64,000 bases of DNA from Actinomycetes bacterium (GTDB lineage Bacteria > Actinomycetota > Actinomycetes > Actinomycetales > Demequinaceae): contig JAEYOR010000020.1 of the NCBI GenBank assembly GCA_023411615.1, positions 26,526-90,525 on the forward strand. Direction: 5' to 3'. Made by a program: the position numbers and the translations under genes. The first letter of the stretch is position 1. Every line of letters begins with the position of its first letter. Under the pieces are notes generated by a model that saw only the letters and a list, made by a program, of their open reading frames with translations, was not told the DNA's origin and searched no databases. Shown here piece after piece: positions 37,101 to 45,377 of the stretch.

Positions 37101-37183
37101 GCGGCAAATGCCGCGAAAACAGCGTCGAGATGCTCGGATCGTCCGTCCGTTACCAGCACGGCCCTCAGATTGGGCGTGCTCAT
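34100..37183 (-). CDS. Large glycosyltransferase: GT2 catalytic domain plus polytopic membrane region
   Basis: 1027 residues. The N-terminal GT-A domain (about 1-240) has an AVLVTDGRSEHLDAV nucleotide-fold start, the DDTAPD acidic motif near 95 (DxD-like) and GFGESLEFCRRAW, similar to the ED(V)DL(C)xR motif of rhamnosyl- and galactofuranosyl-type enzymes. A membrane segment lies near 270-290, and a dozen further helices between about 385 and 780. The C-terminal 200 residues are outside and beta-rich, with a last helix (WWWWASAIALTWALIGSI). It is probably a cell-envelope polysaccharide polymerase or transferase; the donor is unknown. ATG 37183 fits the GT start. It overlaps DUF5719 by 4 bases. 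Confidence 0.85.
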   Translation of the reverse strand: MSTPNLRAVLVTDGRSEHLDAVFAAFAASDEVLPTLELVIVGDADIAPPENLAVRLTRATELSYATALNEAIAAQSPRDDELIWLLHDDTAPDKGALTRLAATAAKRPRAAVVGPAHVRWRDTSRLVSMGTTVSRLGARRIPLVVEDDIDQGQHDWREDVMAVSLGGALVRRSAWEELGGLDRGYAGFGESLEFCRRAWAAGWDVVLAPHVRVRHAQESLYGLRTRGHGRVSTHAARRTSEWHHAFAWAPWWFVPFLALLIPVSVGLRLGVRLAQNSPRAALAELRVVPMLLMRIPAIAASASAHRRMGATGPIEARLFAKPMQVFDAVRQRELGTLERARAERVPSEMVRAELERARARHRLSFLVATVIGLGASAVLASRWMSEVVSGRMLVAPGTGVTDISLSDVWNAAWSGWNEVGFGVPAIDGAYAGLMLPAAIAPGGTRLGIAALLAAAPLMAVVVGWWAAGHATRAPWVRLAAAVVWGLWPPFLAAALDARIGPVIAHIMLGCAAVAIARAAGWRRGELIGGREERPAPGPSPSAALAGSVALTAATVAQPVLLVPTLGVVIALALRAGPRRWRIMSMAAVPLVVGLPGLIAGLRHAAHPGIALSILAREPGPGETFSGDVWRTALGLADAARWPSDLDNAWPLGAIAAAVLLLCALASLASRHASQPAAWGIALVGIGLAVAAWSAHATAAWSDGAGRDAISGWPGTGSSLVALGALIAGLTVHGVVIKSEGRRFAAARTVAAGAATLAAGSTLAVVVLLALPDAPRGTITTADAGVLPLAVPLDQQGSQHQRVLVLSENADGSIGYDVLAHDGATLVLGRAQRGPDGKPLSGGGRSADIADISQTVAAASVSPAADLGALRDWGIGTIVVAPGAERAQNALSQNPHATLASGSERGQTYRLAGDAVSRAWIETEDGERVLVPASGTDGATRNPPAGGGTLVIAVPDAAGWSAQADGTTLERGDDTWGRAVFTVPSGASTVTFEYRDPVHRWWWWASAIALTWALIGSIPLRRSREVAP

Positions 37184-37209
37184 AGACAATCGAGGAAGCG
37201 CGCGGGCAC

Positions 37210-37524
37210 CTAGACCGCGCGGCGCTTGAGCTTGCGACGCTCGCGCTCCGAGAGGCCTCCCCAAATCCCGAAGCGCTCGTCATGAGCGAGGGCATAGTCA
37301 AGGCATTCCGCCTTCACTTCACATGACTGGCAGACCTTCTTTGCCTCACGGGTTGACCCGCCCTTTTCAGGGAAGAAGGCTTCCGGATCTGTCTGGGCGC
37401 ACAGCGCACGGTCTTGCCACGAGAGCGGACCTTGAGCGTCGGCGTCGAAGATGTCGACCACCGGAGCAAGCCCCACGGTGGTGTTGGCATCGGATGGCAG
37501 GGAGTCCCCATACAGATTCCACAT
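37210..37524 (-). CDS. whiB2: WhiB-family iron-sulfur regulator, WhiB2-like
   Basis: 104 residues. Four Cys for the 4Fe-4S cluster at C42, C65, C68 and C74, then the GIWGG turn (86-90) and a basic C-terminal tail (RERRKLKRRAV) for DNA binding. The N-terminal extension of about 35 residues and the neighbourhood (DUF3499 and manB) match WhiB2/WhmD, which is needed for septation in Mycobacterium. ATG 37524 is chosen because GGAGG lies 8 bases upstream. It has a clear TTGACG-N17-TGTAAT promoter. Confidence 0.92.
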   Translation of the reverse strand: MWNLYGDSLPSDANTTVGLAPVVDIFDADAQGPLSWQDRALCAQTDPEAFFPEKGGSTREAKKVCQSCEVKAECLDYALAHDERFGIWGGLSERERRKLKRRAV

Positions 37525-37570
37525 AAGCCCGTCCTCCGATTCAAGCCGGGGATCGCCCCGTTCCGACAGA

Positions 37571-37599
37571 ATTACACCCTTGTAATCTGCGTCCGTCAA
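37571..37599 (-). promoter_or_regulatory. whiB2 promoter with an embedded palindrome
   Basis: On the minus strand TTGACG (37599-37594) and TGTAAT (37576-37571) are separated by exactly 17 bases, a good housekeeping-type promoter. The -10 TGTAAT is one arm of a perfect 6-bp inverted repeat, ATTACA-N4-TGTAAT (37571-37586), so a bound repressor or a WhiB protein could compete with RNA polymerase. Confidence 0.7.
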
Positions 37600-37740
37600 G
37601 TCAAAGGTAACGCACTCCACACCGGTTTGCACGGGAACGAGAAATCTGCCCCAACCGTTCGTGCTTCTCAGACGTTCCTGTGAGTGTGGCGCTGTGGGAC
37701 CTACACTAGATGACGGCCACCGAGTTGGAAGAGATGGGGA

Positions 37741-38970
37741 ATGAGCGAAACCCAATACGTACGCGCGCGCCACGCGACCAAGGTCACGGGGCACCCCATC
37801 CTCAAGTTCCTCGCCTTCAGTGCGATCGCCGTGGTCAGTTTCAGCTTCGTGTTTGTCCAGACGTACGTGGGCAAACTCGAAGCGCGCATCACAACGGAGA
37901 ACATTGATCCGCTGCTCGGGCCGGACCGTCCCGAGATTGTCGTCAACCCCGAGGACGGCGCCGCTGGTCGCGCGCTCAACATTGTCCTCATGGGCTCCGA
38001 CGACCGTTCTGGCGAGAACGCGGCGATCGGCGGCTTTGAGAATGGCAAGCGCAACGACACAACGCTCATCATGCACATCTCCGCGGACCGGGAACGGGTT
38101 GAGGTGGTCTCGATCCCGCGCGACACGATGGTGCAGATCTCTGACTGTGAACGTTCTGACGGCACATCACAGCGCGGCTGGAAGGCCGAGTTCAACGTTG
38201 CCTTCGCCAACGGCGCAGCCAACGGCAACAATGCTGATGGCGCGGCCTGCACGGTCAAGACCATCGAGGCGCTGACGAATATCTACATTGACCACTACGC
38301 CGTCATTGACTTTGTGGGTTTCCGCGACATGGTGAACGCCGTCAACGGCGTTCCCATGTGCATCCCATATGAGTACGCCGACGCGTACTCAGGCACCTAT
38401 CTCAGCCCCGGCCCGCAGGTGCTGACCGGCGACCAGGCGATCTCGTACGTGCGCATGCGCAAGGGCAAGAACGTCAGCGGATCGGACCTCGACCGCATCG
38501 ACCGTCAGCAGGAGTTCCTCAAGAACCTCGCGCGCAAGGTGCTGAGCGCCGAGATGCTCTACCGCCCGCAGGAAGTGACGAACTTCATCAAGGCAGTGGC
38601 CGACTCACTCACCGTCGATGAGAAACTGGGCGACGTCAACTACCTTGGCGGCCTCGCATTCTCGTTGCGTCACCTCGACCCAGGTTCGGGCATCGTCATG
38701 GCGACCGCCCCCATTGAGACCTATCCGGAGAACCCCTATCGGGTGCAGTTCAACCGCAAGGCGCCCGCCATGTGGGAGGCGATTCGCAACGACCAGCCGA
38801 TCGCTCCGTTGCTCGACCAGCAGTCCGCTTCACCCGCGAATGAGGTGGGCGCGACGAGCCCCGACGCGGGCGGGTCCACCGACGGTGGCGCAAGCGGCGG
38901 ATCAGCGGGCGGCAGCGACACGAGCGCGCACAGCGAAGAGGCGATCCTCAACGCGTGCCAAGTGGGCTGA
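37741..38970 (+). CDS. LytR-CpsA-Psr (LCP) family glycopolymer ligase
   Basis: 409 residues. One transmembrane helix (about 23-43), then the extracytoplasmic LCP domain (about 75-290): NIVLMGSDDR, RNDTTLIMHI, VEVVSIPRDTMV with the catalytic-region Arg, and the SYVRMRKG and DLDRIDRQQ motifs. A Ser/Gly/Ala-rich tail closes the protein (about 345-400). LCP enzymes attach arabinogalactan or teichoic acid-like polymers to peptidoglycan. TACACT about 34 bases before the ATG may be its -10. It converges with purE, leaving 5 bases. Confidence 0.94.
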   Translation: MSETQYVRARHATKVTGHPILKFLAFSAIAVVSFSFVFVQTYVGKLEARITTENIDPLLGPDRPEIVVNPEDGAAGRALNIVLMGSDDRSGENAAIGGFENGKRNDTTLIMHISADRERVEVVSIPRDTMVQISDCERSDGTSQRGWKAEFNVAFANGAANGNNADGAACTVKTIEALTNIYIDHYAVIDFVGFRDMVNAVNGVPMCIPYEYADAYSGTYLSPGPQVLTGDQAISYVRMRKGKNVSGSDLDRIDRQQEFLKNLARKVLSAEMLYRPQEVTNFIKAVADSLTVDEKLGDVNYLGGLAFSLRHLDPGSGIVMATAPIETYPENPYRVQFNRKAPAMWEAIRNDQPIAPLLDQQSASPANEVGATSPDAGGSTDGGASGGSAGGSDTSAHSEEAILNACQVG

Positions 38971-38975
38971 TCGAG

Positions 38976-39476
38976 CTACTGAGAGCGCAGTGCCGCGCCT
39001 TTTGACTCGGCGACGGCACGCAAGCGGTCTTGATACGCGCGCATCTGGTCGCGCAACTGAGCACCGTCCTCGGATTCGCCAGCACCAAGAATGCGGGCTG
39101 CGAGCAGGCCTGCATTGCGCGAGCCGCCAATCGAGACCGTGGCAACGGGCACTCCCGCCGGCATCTGCACAATGCTGAGGAGGGAGTCCATCCCGTCCAA
39201 GTAGGACAGTGGCACCGGCACGCCGATCACGGGCAGCGTCGTCACCGATGCGAGCATCCCTGGTAAGTGAGCGGCGCCGCCAGCACCGGCGATGATGACG
39301 CGCAGACCGCGCTCTTCCGCACTGCGCCCGTACGCGATCATCGCCTCGGGCATCCGATGCGCGGAGACGACATCCTTCTCAAAGGCAATGCCGAACTCTT
39401 CAAGAGCGTCGGCCGCACCGCTCATCACGGGCCAATCTGAATCCGACCCCATCACCAAGCCAACCATTGCACTCAT
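38976..39476 (-). CDS. purE: N5-carboxyaminoimidazole ribonucleotide mutase
   Basis: A 166-residue class I PurE that moves the carboxyl group on N5-CAIR to form CAIR in purine synthesis. Motifs: GLVMGSDSDWPVM (6-18), SAHRMPE with the catalytic His, and GAGGAAHLPGM. The start MSAMVGLVM at ATG 39476 overlaps the purK stop as ATGA; a longer upstream frame lies inside purK and was rejected. Confidence 0.96.
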   Translation of the reverse strand: MSAMVGLVMGSDSDWPVMSGAADALEEFGIAFEKDVVSAHRMPEAMIAYGRSAEERGLRVIIAGAGGAAHLPGMLASVTTLPVIGVPVPLSYLDGMDSLLSIVQMPAGVPVATVSIGGSRNAGLLAARILGAGESEDGAQLRDQMRAYQDRLRAVAESKGAALRSQ

Positions 39477-40612
39477 CGCACGTCTCCATCCCTCACCCAG
39501 GCGGCTACGCGCGCCGCACGTCGTCTCGTGTCGTCGACCGACACCCCACACACGGTGACATGGCCCACCTTGCGGCCGGGCCGTACCTCCTTGCCATACA
39601 CGTGAACCTTGGCGCCAGGGTCATCGACGAGCGACCATGCCTCGAGCAGATCCTGCCGCTGCCCGCCCAGCACATTCGCCATCACCGTCACCGGCGCAAG
39701 CGCAGCGGTGTCACCGAGCGGCCAGTCGAGCACGGCTCGCACGTGCTGCTCAAATTGACTCGTCACAGACCCCTCGATGGTCCAGTGGCCTGAATTGTGA
39801 GGTCGCATCGCGAGTTCATTGACGAGCAGGCGTCCGTGCATCTCGAAAAGCTCAACCGCAAGCATCCCCGTCACGTCAATCGCGTTCGCGACGGTGCTCG
39901 CGATGTGAACTGCCTCCGCTTGCAGAGCCTCGCTGAGCCCGGGAGCGGGCGCAATGACTTCAGCGCACACCCCGTCCCGCTGAATCGACTCAACAAGAGG
40001 CCACGCAACGAGATCCCCGCGCGGGCGGCGCGCCACTTGTATCGCCACCTCTCGCTGGTAATCGACTTTCTCTTCGATGAGGACGCGCGGTCCGCCGTCC
40101 GCCGCAGCCGCCAACCAGTCCGACGCTTCTGCCGGGTTTCGCACGATGCGCACACCCTTACCGTCGTACCCGCCCATCGCGGTCTTGAGTACGGCCGCTC
40201 CCCCGTGAACAGCGAGGAAGTCCTCGACATCACCTTCGGTCTCGACAACTCGCCATGCGGGCATCGGCAATCCGAGAGTGTCGAGAAGTTCGCGCATCGC
40301 AATCTTGTCGCGGGCATACAGCAAAGCCTCACGCCCCGGACGAGCCGCAACACCCATCTCAGCCGCAATGTCAAAGACGGAGTGAGGGATGTGCTCGTGC
40401 TCCCAAGTCACCACGTCGGGGCGCGGATCAGCAAGGAGGGCTCTGATTGCCGCCTCATCACTTGGCACACCCACGACAGTCTCGTGGGAGCTCAATGCTG
40501 CCGAAGCGTCGGACGACTCCACGAGGACTCGCAAGGTCACGCCCATCGCGGTGGCGGCAGGCGCCATCATCCGCGCGAGTTGTCCCCCACCTACCACTGC
40601 TACTCGCGTCAT
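39473..40612 (-). CDS. purK: 5-(carboxyamino)imidazole ribonucleotide synthase
   Basis: A 379-residue ATP-grasp enzyme that makes N5-CAIR from AIR, bicarbonate and ATP, the step before PurE. The N-terminal GGGQLARMMAPAA (8-20) is the family signature. The ATP-grasp part has VLKTAMGGYDGKG and VNELAMRPHNSGHWT near 265. TAGGTT ends 6 bases before ATG 40612, pointing to a leaderless purKE message. Its promoter is interleaved with that of gtrA. Confidence 0.96.
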   Translation of the reverse strand: MTRVAVVGGGQLARMMAPAATAMGVTLRVLVESSDASAALSSHETVVGVPSDEAAIRALLADPRPDVVTWEHEHIPHSVFDIAAEMGVAARPGREALLYARDKIAMRELLDTLGLPMPAWRVVETEGDVEDFLAVHGGAAVLKTAMGGYDGKGVRIVRNPAEASDWLAAAADGGPRVLIEEKVDYQREVAIQVARRPRGDLVAWPLVESIQRDGVCAEVIAPAPGLSEALQAEAVHIASTVANAIDVTGMLAVELFEMHGRLLVNELAMRPHNSGHWTIEGSVTSQFEQHVRAVLDWPLGDTAALAPVTVMANVLGGQRQDLLEAWSLVDDPGAKVHVYGKEVRPGRKVGHVTVCGVSVDDTRRRAARVAAWVRDGDVR

Positions 40613-40618
40613 AGTCCT

Positions 40619-40638
40619 AACCTACCGGCGACTACGCT
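40619..40638. promoter_or_regulatory. Interleaved divergent promoters of purK and gtrA
   Basis: TAGGTT on the minus strand (40624-40619) lies 6 bases before purK; TACGCT on the plus strand (40633-40638) lies 8 bases before gtrA. The intergenic gap is only 34 bases, so each -35 zone falls over the other gene's start and only one polymerase can bind at a time. Confidence 0.6.
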
Positions 40639-40646
40639 CGTCATTC

Positions 40647-41138
40647 GTGACGACGCCATCCCTTGTTGGCCGTGCGCGCTTATGGCTTCGCGAGCGCGCG
40701 GGCTTCCTTGCGCGCTTTGGGGTGGTGGGAGCGGCAGGCGTGGTGGTCAATCTCGGCGTCTTCAATGCGCTGCGTGTTGGCCCCCTGTCCCCCGATGCGA
40801 CATTCGCCGGGGACAGCGACCGTGTTGTCACGGCAAAAGTCATTGCCACGGTGGCGTCGATCATCTTTGCGTGGGCAGTGCATCGTCGGTGGACGTACCG
40901 GGGCCGACGCCGTCACCGGCCCGGCATCGAACTCGCCCTTTTTGGCGCCGTCAACGTGGTAGCGATCATCGTCGAGGCGGCTACCGTCGCGCTCACTCAC
41001 CACGGCTTTGGGTGGGACTCGCTCCTTGCGGACAACCTCTCGAGCCTCTTTGGCATTGGACTTGGCACCTTGGCGAGATACGCGGGCTTCTCGCTTTTCG
41101 TGTTCCGTCGATTCGGGGCCGACGCCACCGACGGCTAA
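40647..41138 (+). CDS. GtrA-family flippase-like membrane protein
   Basis: A 163-residue protein with four transmembrane helices: about 23-42, 60-82, 96-115 and 130-152. The pattern FGVVGAAGVVVNLGVF, with the NFxxxRxWTYR-like segment seen as AVHRRWTYRGR, identifies GtrA. The family moves or positions lipid-linked sugars for wall glycosylation. The GTG start was chosen because it fits the leaderless TACGCT-N8 arrangement and the family N-terminus. Synteny with purK/purE is as in Mycobacterium. Confidence 0.88.
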   Translation: MTTPSLVGRARLWLRERAGFLARFGVVGAAGVVVNLGVFNALRVGPLSPDATFAGDSDRVVTAKVIATVASIIFAWAVHRRWTYRGRRRHRPGIELALFGAVNVVAIIVEAATVALTHHGFGWDSLLADNLSSLFGIGLGTLARYAGFSLFVFRRFGADATDG

Positions 41139-42433
41139 GTGCGACGGCGGCGGCGGCCGTGCGGCACCACGGTGTCGAGATCGACCATCGTCGGCACGCC
41201 TTGCAGGAATACGGAAAAGACCGCGGGCTGACGCTGTGAGAGTTCGAGGCGGCCGCCGTCGGCCGTGACGAGATCTCGCGCGAGTGACAGACCAAGGCCC
41301 GTTCCCTTTCCGGACGTCACCGAGCGCTCGAAGATGCGTGCCGCGAGCTCGTCAGGCACTCCCTCGCCCTCATCACGCACCTCGATCACCGTGGCGTGAT
41401 TGGCGCCGGATTCGCGTGCGATGACGCTCGTTGTCCCGCCGCCGTGGTGGAGCGAGTTCTCAATAAGGGTGGCGAGGACTTGAGCCAGTCCGCCCGGCGT
41501 TGCGAACACAGTCGCCTCGGTGGGGGCGATGACGAGTGACCGGTTTGCCGTTGTGAAGGCCGGCTCCCACTCCGCGCGCTGTTGTGCGAACACCTCGTCG
41601 AGCACCACCAATTGAGTGCCCGCGCCCAAAGTGCGCCGAGTGCGACCAAGGAGGTCGTCAACCACACCGACGAGGCGCTCGACTTGCTCGAGGGATGCTT
41701 CCGCCTCGGCGTGGACCTCCTCCTGGTCGGTCAGCGCCGTGATCTCCTCAAGGCGCATCGTGAGTGCGGTGAGCGGCGTGCGCAACTGGTGGGAAGCGTC
41801 GGCCGCAAACTGGCGCTCAGCGGACAAACGGGCGGCCATGCGATCCGCGCTGCGGACGAGTTCCTCGGCGACAAGGTCGATCTCTTCAACACCCGATGGA
41901 CGCAGGCGCGGCCTTGTCTGGCCCGCACCGATCTGTTCGGCCGACGCCGCGAGATAGACCAAGGGGGCAGCCAAACGGTTGGCTTGCCACAGTGCCATGG
42001 CCGCCCCTGCGACCACCGCGACCACACCGACCGCAAATACGAGGCCAACTGCGCGCGCCGCTTCCCAGAACACGTCCTCGCGAGGGGCAGAGAGCAAAAC
42101 GATGACGCCTGAATCGGTTGCGTAGGAACCCTTGAATGACGGTTGTGGTTCCGTGCCCGCGGTCAGCTCCGTCCCGTCAGGCAAGCGCACCGTGATGTGC
42201 TTGGGAGAGCCGGGGGAATTGCCGAGGTAATTCGCGATGATCGCCTCGTCAAGCTGCTCCCCCGAGAGGTAGCGAACCTCGATGGCTCGCGCCGCTGTCG
42301 CCGTTCGCGCATCAAGTTCGCGAAGCGCGTCATCACGGACCAGTTGGAACGCAAAGACTCCGAGCGGGATCCCGAGGAGGACCATCGCCACCGCGAGAGC
42401 GGAAAGCGTCGCTCCAAGGACCCGGCGTCTCAC
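41135..42433 (-). CDS. Sensor histidine kinase, HAMP type
   Basis: 432 residues. Transmembrane helices at about 8-31 and 127-147, a HAMP-like region (about 148-205) and the phosphoacceptor ADASHQLRTP with His215. The ATPase domain has TLIENSLHHGG, VRDEGEGV and GKGTGLGLSLARD. The sensor loop between helices is 95 residues long and unrecognised. It is translated 3 bases after its response regulator, forming a two-component pair. Its 3' end overlaps gtrA by 4 bases. Confidence 0.93.
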   Translation of the reverse strand: MRRRVLGATLSALAVAMVLLGIPLGVFAFQLVRDDALRELDARTATAARAIEVRYLSGEQLDEAIIANYLGNSPGSPKHITVRLPDGTELTAGTEPQPSFKGSYATDSGVIVLLSAPREDVFWEAARAVGLVFAVGVVAVVAGAAMALWQANRLAAPLVYLAASAEQIGAGQTRPRLRPSGVEEIDLVAEELVRSADRMAARLSAERQFAADASHQLRTPLTALTMRLEEITALTDQEEVHAEAEASLEQVERLVGVVDDLLGRTRRTLGAGTQLVVLDEVFAQQRAEWEPAFTTANRSLVIAPTEATVFATPGGLAQVLATLIENSLHHGGGTTSVIARESGANHATVIEVRDEGEGVPDELAARIFERSVTSGKGTGLGLSLARDLVTADGGRLELSQRQPAVFSVFLQGVPTMVDLDTVVPHGRRRRRT

Positions 42434-42436
42434 CGG

Positions 42437-43111
42437 TCAGTCGTTCTCAAAACGGAAGCCCATGCCCCGTACTGTCGTGATGAAGCGAGGCTTGGCAGCG
42501 TCGTCCCCAAGTTTGCGGCGAAGCCATGACACGTGCATGTCGAGAGTCTTTGATGGGGCGTGAGGGTCAGCATCCCAGACCTCCCGCATGAGGTGCTCAC
42601 GCGATACCACCTGACCGGCGTGTGCAACGAGCACGTGCAAAAGGTCGAACTCTTTGCCGCTCAGTTGCAGTTCGCGGTCCTCAAGGAATGCCCGATGCGC
42701 GGCGACGTCGATGCGGACGCCGCCCACATCGAGGTCGTTTGCGGGCTCGCTTTCGCTGCGACGTCGCAAGAGTGCCCGCACTCGAGCGAGAAGCTCAGCG
42801 AGACGAAAAGGCTTCGTCACGTAGTCGTCCGCGCCGGCGTCAAGGCCTACCACCAGGTCAACCTCATCGGCACGCGCCGTCAGCATGAGGATCGGAACGG
42901 TGAGGCCGCTGTCTCGGATGCGGCGGGCCACATCTACTCCATCGATATCAGGAAGTCCAAGGTCGAGAATCACCAGATCAGCCGAAGCGGCGCCGTCGAC
43001 CCCTGCTTGGCCTGTTCCGTGCCATGCCACGTCGTAGCCCTCACGACTCAAAGCCCGAGTCAAGGGTTCTGAAATAGTCGGGTCATCTTCGACCAAGACA
43101 ATTCTCGCCAT
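42437..43111 (-). CDS. OmpR-family response regulator
   Basis: 224 residues. Receiver domain with ED at 8-9, phospho-acceptor Asp50 (VILDLGLPDIDG), and YVTKPF with the conserved Lys; winged-helix domain ending TVRGMGFRFE. TAAAGT ends 6 bases before ATG 43111, so the message is probably leaderless. Paired with the kinase downstream. The target genes are unknown; the divergent polytopic gene at 43191 is a candidate. Confidence 0.94.
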   Translation of the reverse strand: MARIVLVEDDPTISEPLTRALSREGYDVAWHGTGQAGVDGAASADLVILDLGLPDIDGVDVARRIRDSGLTVPILMLTARADEVDLVVGLDAGADDYVTKPFRLAELLARVRALLRRRSESEPANDLDVGGVRIDVAAHRAFLEDRELQLSGKEFDLLHVLVAHAGQVVSREHLMREVWDADPHAPSKTLDMHVSWLRRKLGDDAAKPRFITTVRGMGFRFEND

Positions 43112-43190
43112 GGGGCAACTTTACCTGTGGCGCTCGTGAATGCAACGTTCGCGTCAAGCGGGCGCCGCCAGCCGTTGATAGTGTCCCGAC

Positions 43191-45332
43191 GTGATGACGT
43201 TCGCTGCCGCCAAGAGCCCGTTTGGACGCGCTCGGCGCTCGATCCGCGTCGGCTCCGCCGTGATGTCGCTGTGGGGGGTGCGCGGGCCGGAGATGGCCGT
43301 GACCGCAATGGTCGCACTCTCGCTCGCGGCCGGCATGACGGTCTCGCTTGGCATCCACCGACCGTGGACCACACTGCCTCTCTTCGTCGTCCTTCACGTG
43401 GTCCTATGGACTGCGGTTCGGCCTGCGCCTGAGACGTCACGCAGCGCACGCTCAAGTGCCCGTCTCGTGCTGTGTGGTGCCGCGATCTGGGCTGCAGTTG
43501 GGCTCATCTTGGCCTCCGAGTACCTCATCGTCATGCGCGACCCAGGCTTCCTCGCGCTCACCGGCGTGTGGCTCACTGACCATCCGTCCACCGATATCCC
43601 CACGCTCGGCGCAATCGAAGCCGCCGCCGCCCAGGCCAATGTGCTGCCCGACGCATGGCAAGCGTGGAACCTCGAAGGCGACGTGATCCAGCCACAGGGG
43701 GCGAAGATGCTTCCTGCCGTCCTGTCCGTGGGCGGATGGCTGTGCGGAGTGAACGGCGTGCTCGCCGCCAACATCATCATTGGCGCCGTTGGCATTCTCG
43801 CCGTGTACGTGCTCGCACGACAGCTGCTCGGCCCTCGGGCCGCACTCGGTCCTGCGGCCATCATGTTGCTCGTCATCGCACATCAAGGCCTCAGCCGGTC
43901 GCCCTATACCGAGCCGCTCACGCTCCTCCTCATCGTGAGCGCCGTCGCCTGGGCATGGCGGGGCTTGTCTGAAAACCGGCCGGCGGCACTTATCGCGGCA
44001 GGGATTGCGTCAGGAGCGACTGCCCTTGTCCGCATTGACGGGGCAGCCTACGCCGTCGGCGTGTGTGTCGGAGTAGTGGCGGCCGCACTCATCCGCGGTC
44101 CGGCAAGCCGACGCCTCATCGTCGCCTTCGCTGTGCCCCAGGTGGTGATGCTCGCGGCAGGCTACGGCTCACTTGCCCTGTGGTCAGCGGCCTACCTCGA
44201 ACGTCTTGGCGATCAGGCACGCACCCTGGGACTCGCCTATCTCGTCGTCCTCGCCGTTGTCACCCTCGTCACCGTCGCGTGGACTCCACGTACTCATGCG
44301 GTGTTGTCGCGCCTCGTAGCACCGCGCGTTGAGACGATTGCCCGGACCCTTGCGGTGGCCACTGCCGCACTCATGGTGGTCATGGCATCTCGGCCGTTGT
44401 GGATGACCGACCACCGAGGCACTGAGACCGACTCCGACATCTTCACCAACAGCGTTGTCGAGGCATTCCAACGGGCTGAGGGTTACGCCATCGAACCGAC
44501 TCGGACCTACGCCGAGCACACTGTCACGTGGCTCAGCTATTACATGACATGGCCGGTTCTCGCCTTCGCCGCCGTTGGCCTCTCGGTAATCGCCTATCGG
44601 TCAGTCATTCGCGATCACGCCGCCTTCGTCTTGCTTGCGGCTGTGGCGGCGCCGAGCGCGATCTACATGGTGAAGCCCGAAATCGTTCCTGATCAGTTGT
44701 GGGCCATCCGTCGTTTTGAGCCCATCACAATTCCTGGCCTCGCCATCGCTGCTGGTCTTGGAGCATGGTGGCTCGCGCAGCGATATCTCGAGCACAAGGC
44801 CCACATGACTCGCGAAAGCGCAGCGACGCTCGCCGCAGTGGCGCTCATCGCGCCCCTCCTCAGCACGTACATCAGCATCCGCCCAGGTGATGACGAGCCG
44901 ATCTTGGTATCCGTGTACGCAGTGAATCGCGAGCAAGCAGGCGCACAAGAGCAGATCGAGGCATTGTGCGATGTCATCGACTCGCGTCCAGTGGTGCTCG
45001 CTGGCTCCGCGCAATACTTCGGCACCATTCGCGTCATGTGTGATGTCCCCGTTGTCCTCGCTCTTGTTGACCCAGAGCCAGCGGCCCTCGTGGAGATGGC
45101 GGCGCACTGGGGCGAGTCACCCGTGGTCCTCACTCAAGACACCTCGCTCATGGGCGCGGGCGCGCAACCCGTGGTGACGGGCGATATGTACCGGGGCGAA
45201 TATGCGCTCCAGCACATGCCGCGCCGGATCAGCGTCCACGACGACGACTGGTTCGCCGCAACCGTTGACGCCCGCGGCAATCTCATCCCCCTTGTCCCCA
45301 ACACCTCGCCATCGCCGCCGTCCCCAAACTGA
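43191..45332 (+). CDS. Large polytopic membrane protein, possibly GT-C type transferase
   Basis: 713 residues with roughly twelve hydrophobic helices between about 30 and 555, then a C-terminal extracytoplasmic domain of about 150 residues. A long first outside loop (about 115-165; DPGFLALTGVWLTDHPSTD) carries acidic residues as in GT-C glycosyltransferases, but I see no firm signature, so this is inference from topology. TAGTGT ends 6 bases before the GTG-ATG start. It sits divergent from the two-component genes and upstream of the FHA-like ATPase. Confidence 0.6.
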   Translation: MMTFAAAKSPFGRARRSIRVGSAVMSLWGVRGPEMAVTAMVALSLAAGMTVSLGIHRPWTTLPLFVVLHVVLWTAVRPAPETSRSARSSARLVLCGAAIWAAVGLILASEYLIVMRDPGFLALTGVWLTDHPSTDIPTLGAIEAAAAQANVLPDAWQAWNLEGDVIQPQGAKMLPAVLSVGGWLCGVNGVLAANIIIGAVGILAVYVLARQLLGPRAALGPAAIMLLVIAHQGLSRSPYTEPLTLLLIVSAVAWAWRGLSENRPAALIAAGIASGATALVRIDGAAYAVGVCVGVVAAALIRGPASRRLIVAFAVPQVVMLAAGYGSLALWSAAYLERLGDQARTLGLAYLVVLAVVTLVTVAWTPRTHAVLSRLVAPRVETIARTLAVATAALMVVMASRPLWMTDHRGTETDSDIFTNSVVEAFQRAEGYAIEPTRTYAEHTVTWLSYYMTWPVLAFAAVGLSVIAYRSVIRDHAAFVLLAAVAAPSAIYMVKPEIVPDQLWAIRRFEPITIPGLAIAAGLGAWWLAQRYLEHKAHMTRESAATLAAVALIAPLLSTYISIRPGDDEPILVSVYAVNREQAGAQEQIEALCDVIDSRPVVLAGSAQYFGTIRVMCDVPVVLALVDPEPAALVEMAAHWGESPVVLTQDTSLMGAGAQPVVTGDMYRGEYALQHMPRRISVHDDDWFAATVDARGNLIPLVPNTSPSPPSPN

Positions 45333-45377
45333 TCCCGGGCACCCACCGGCCACAGCATCAACCGCGATGCTGAGTCC

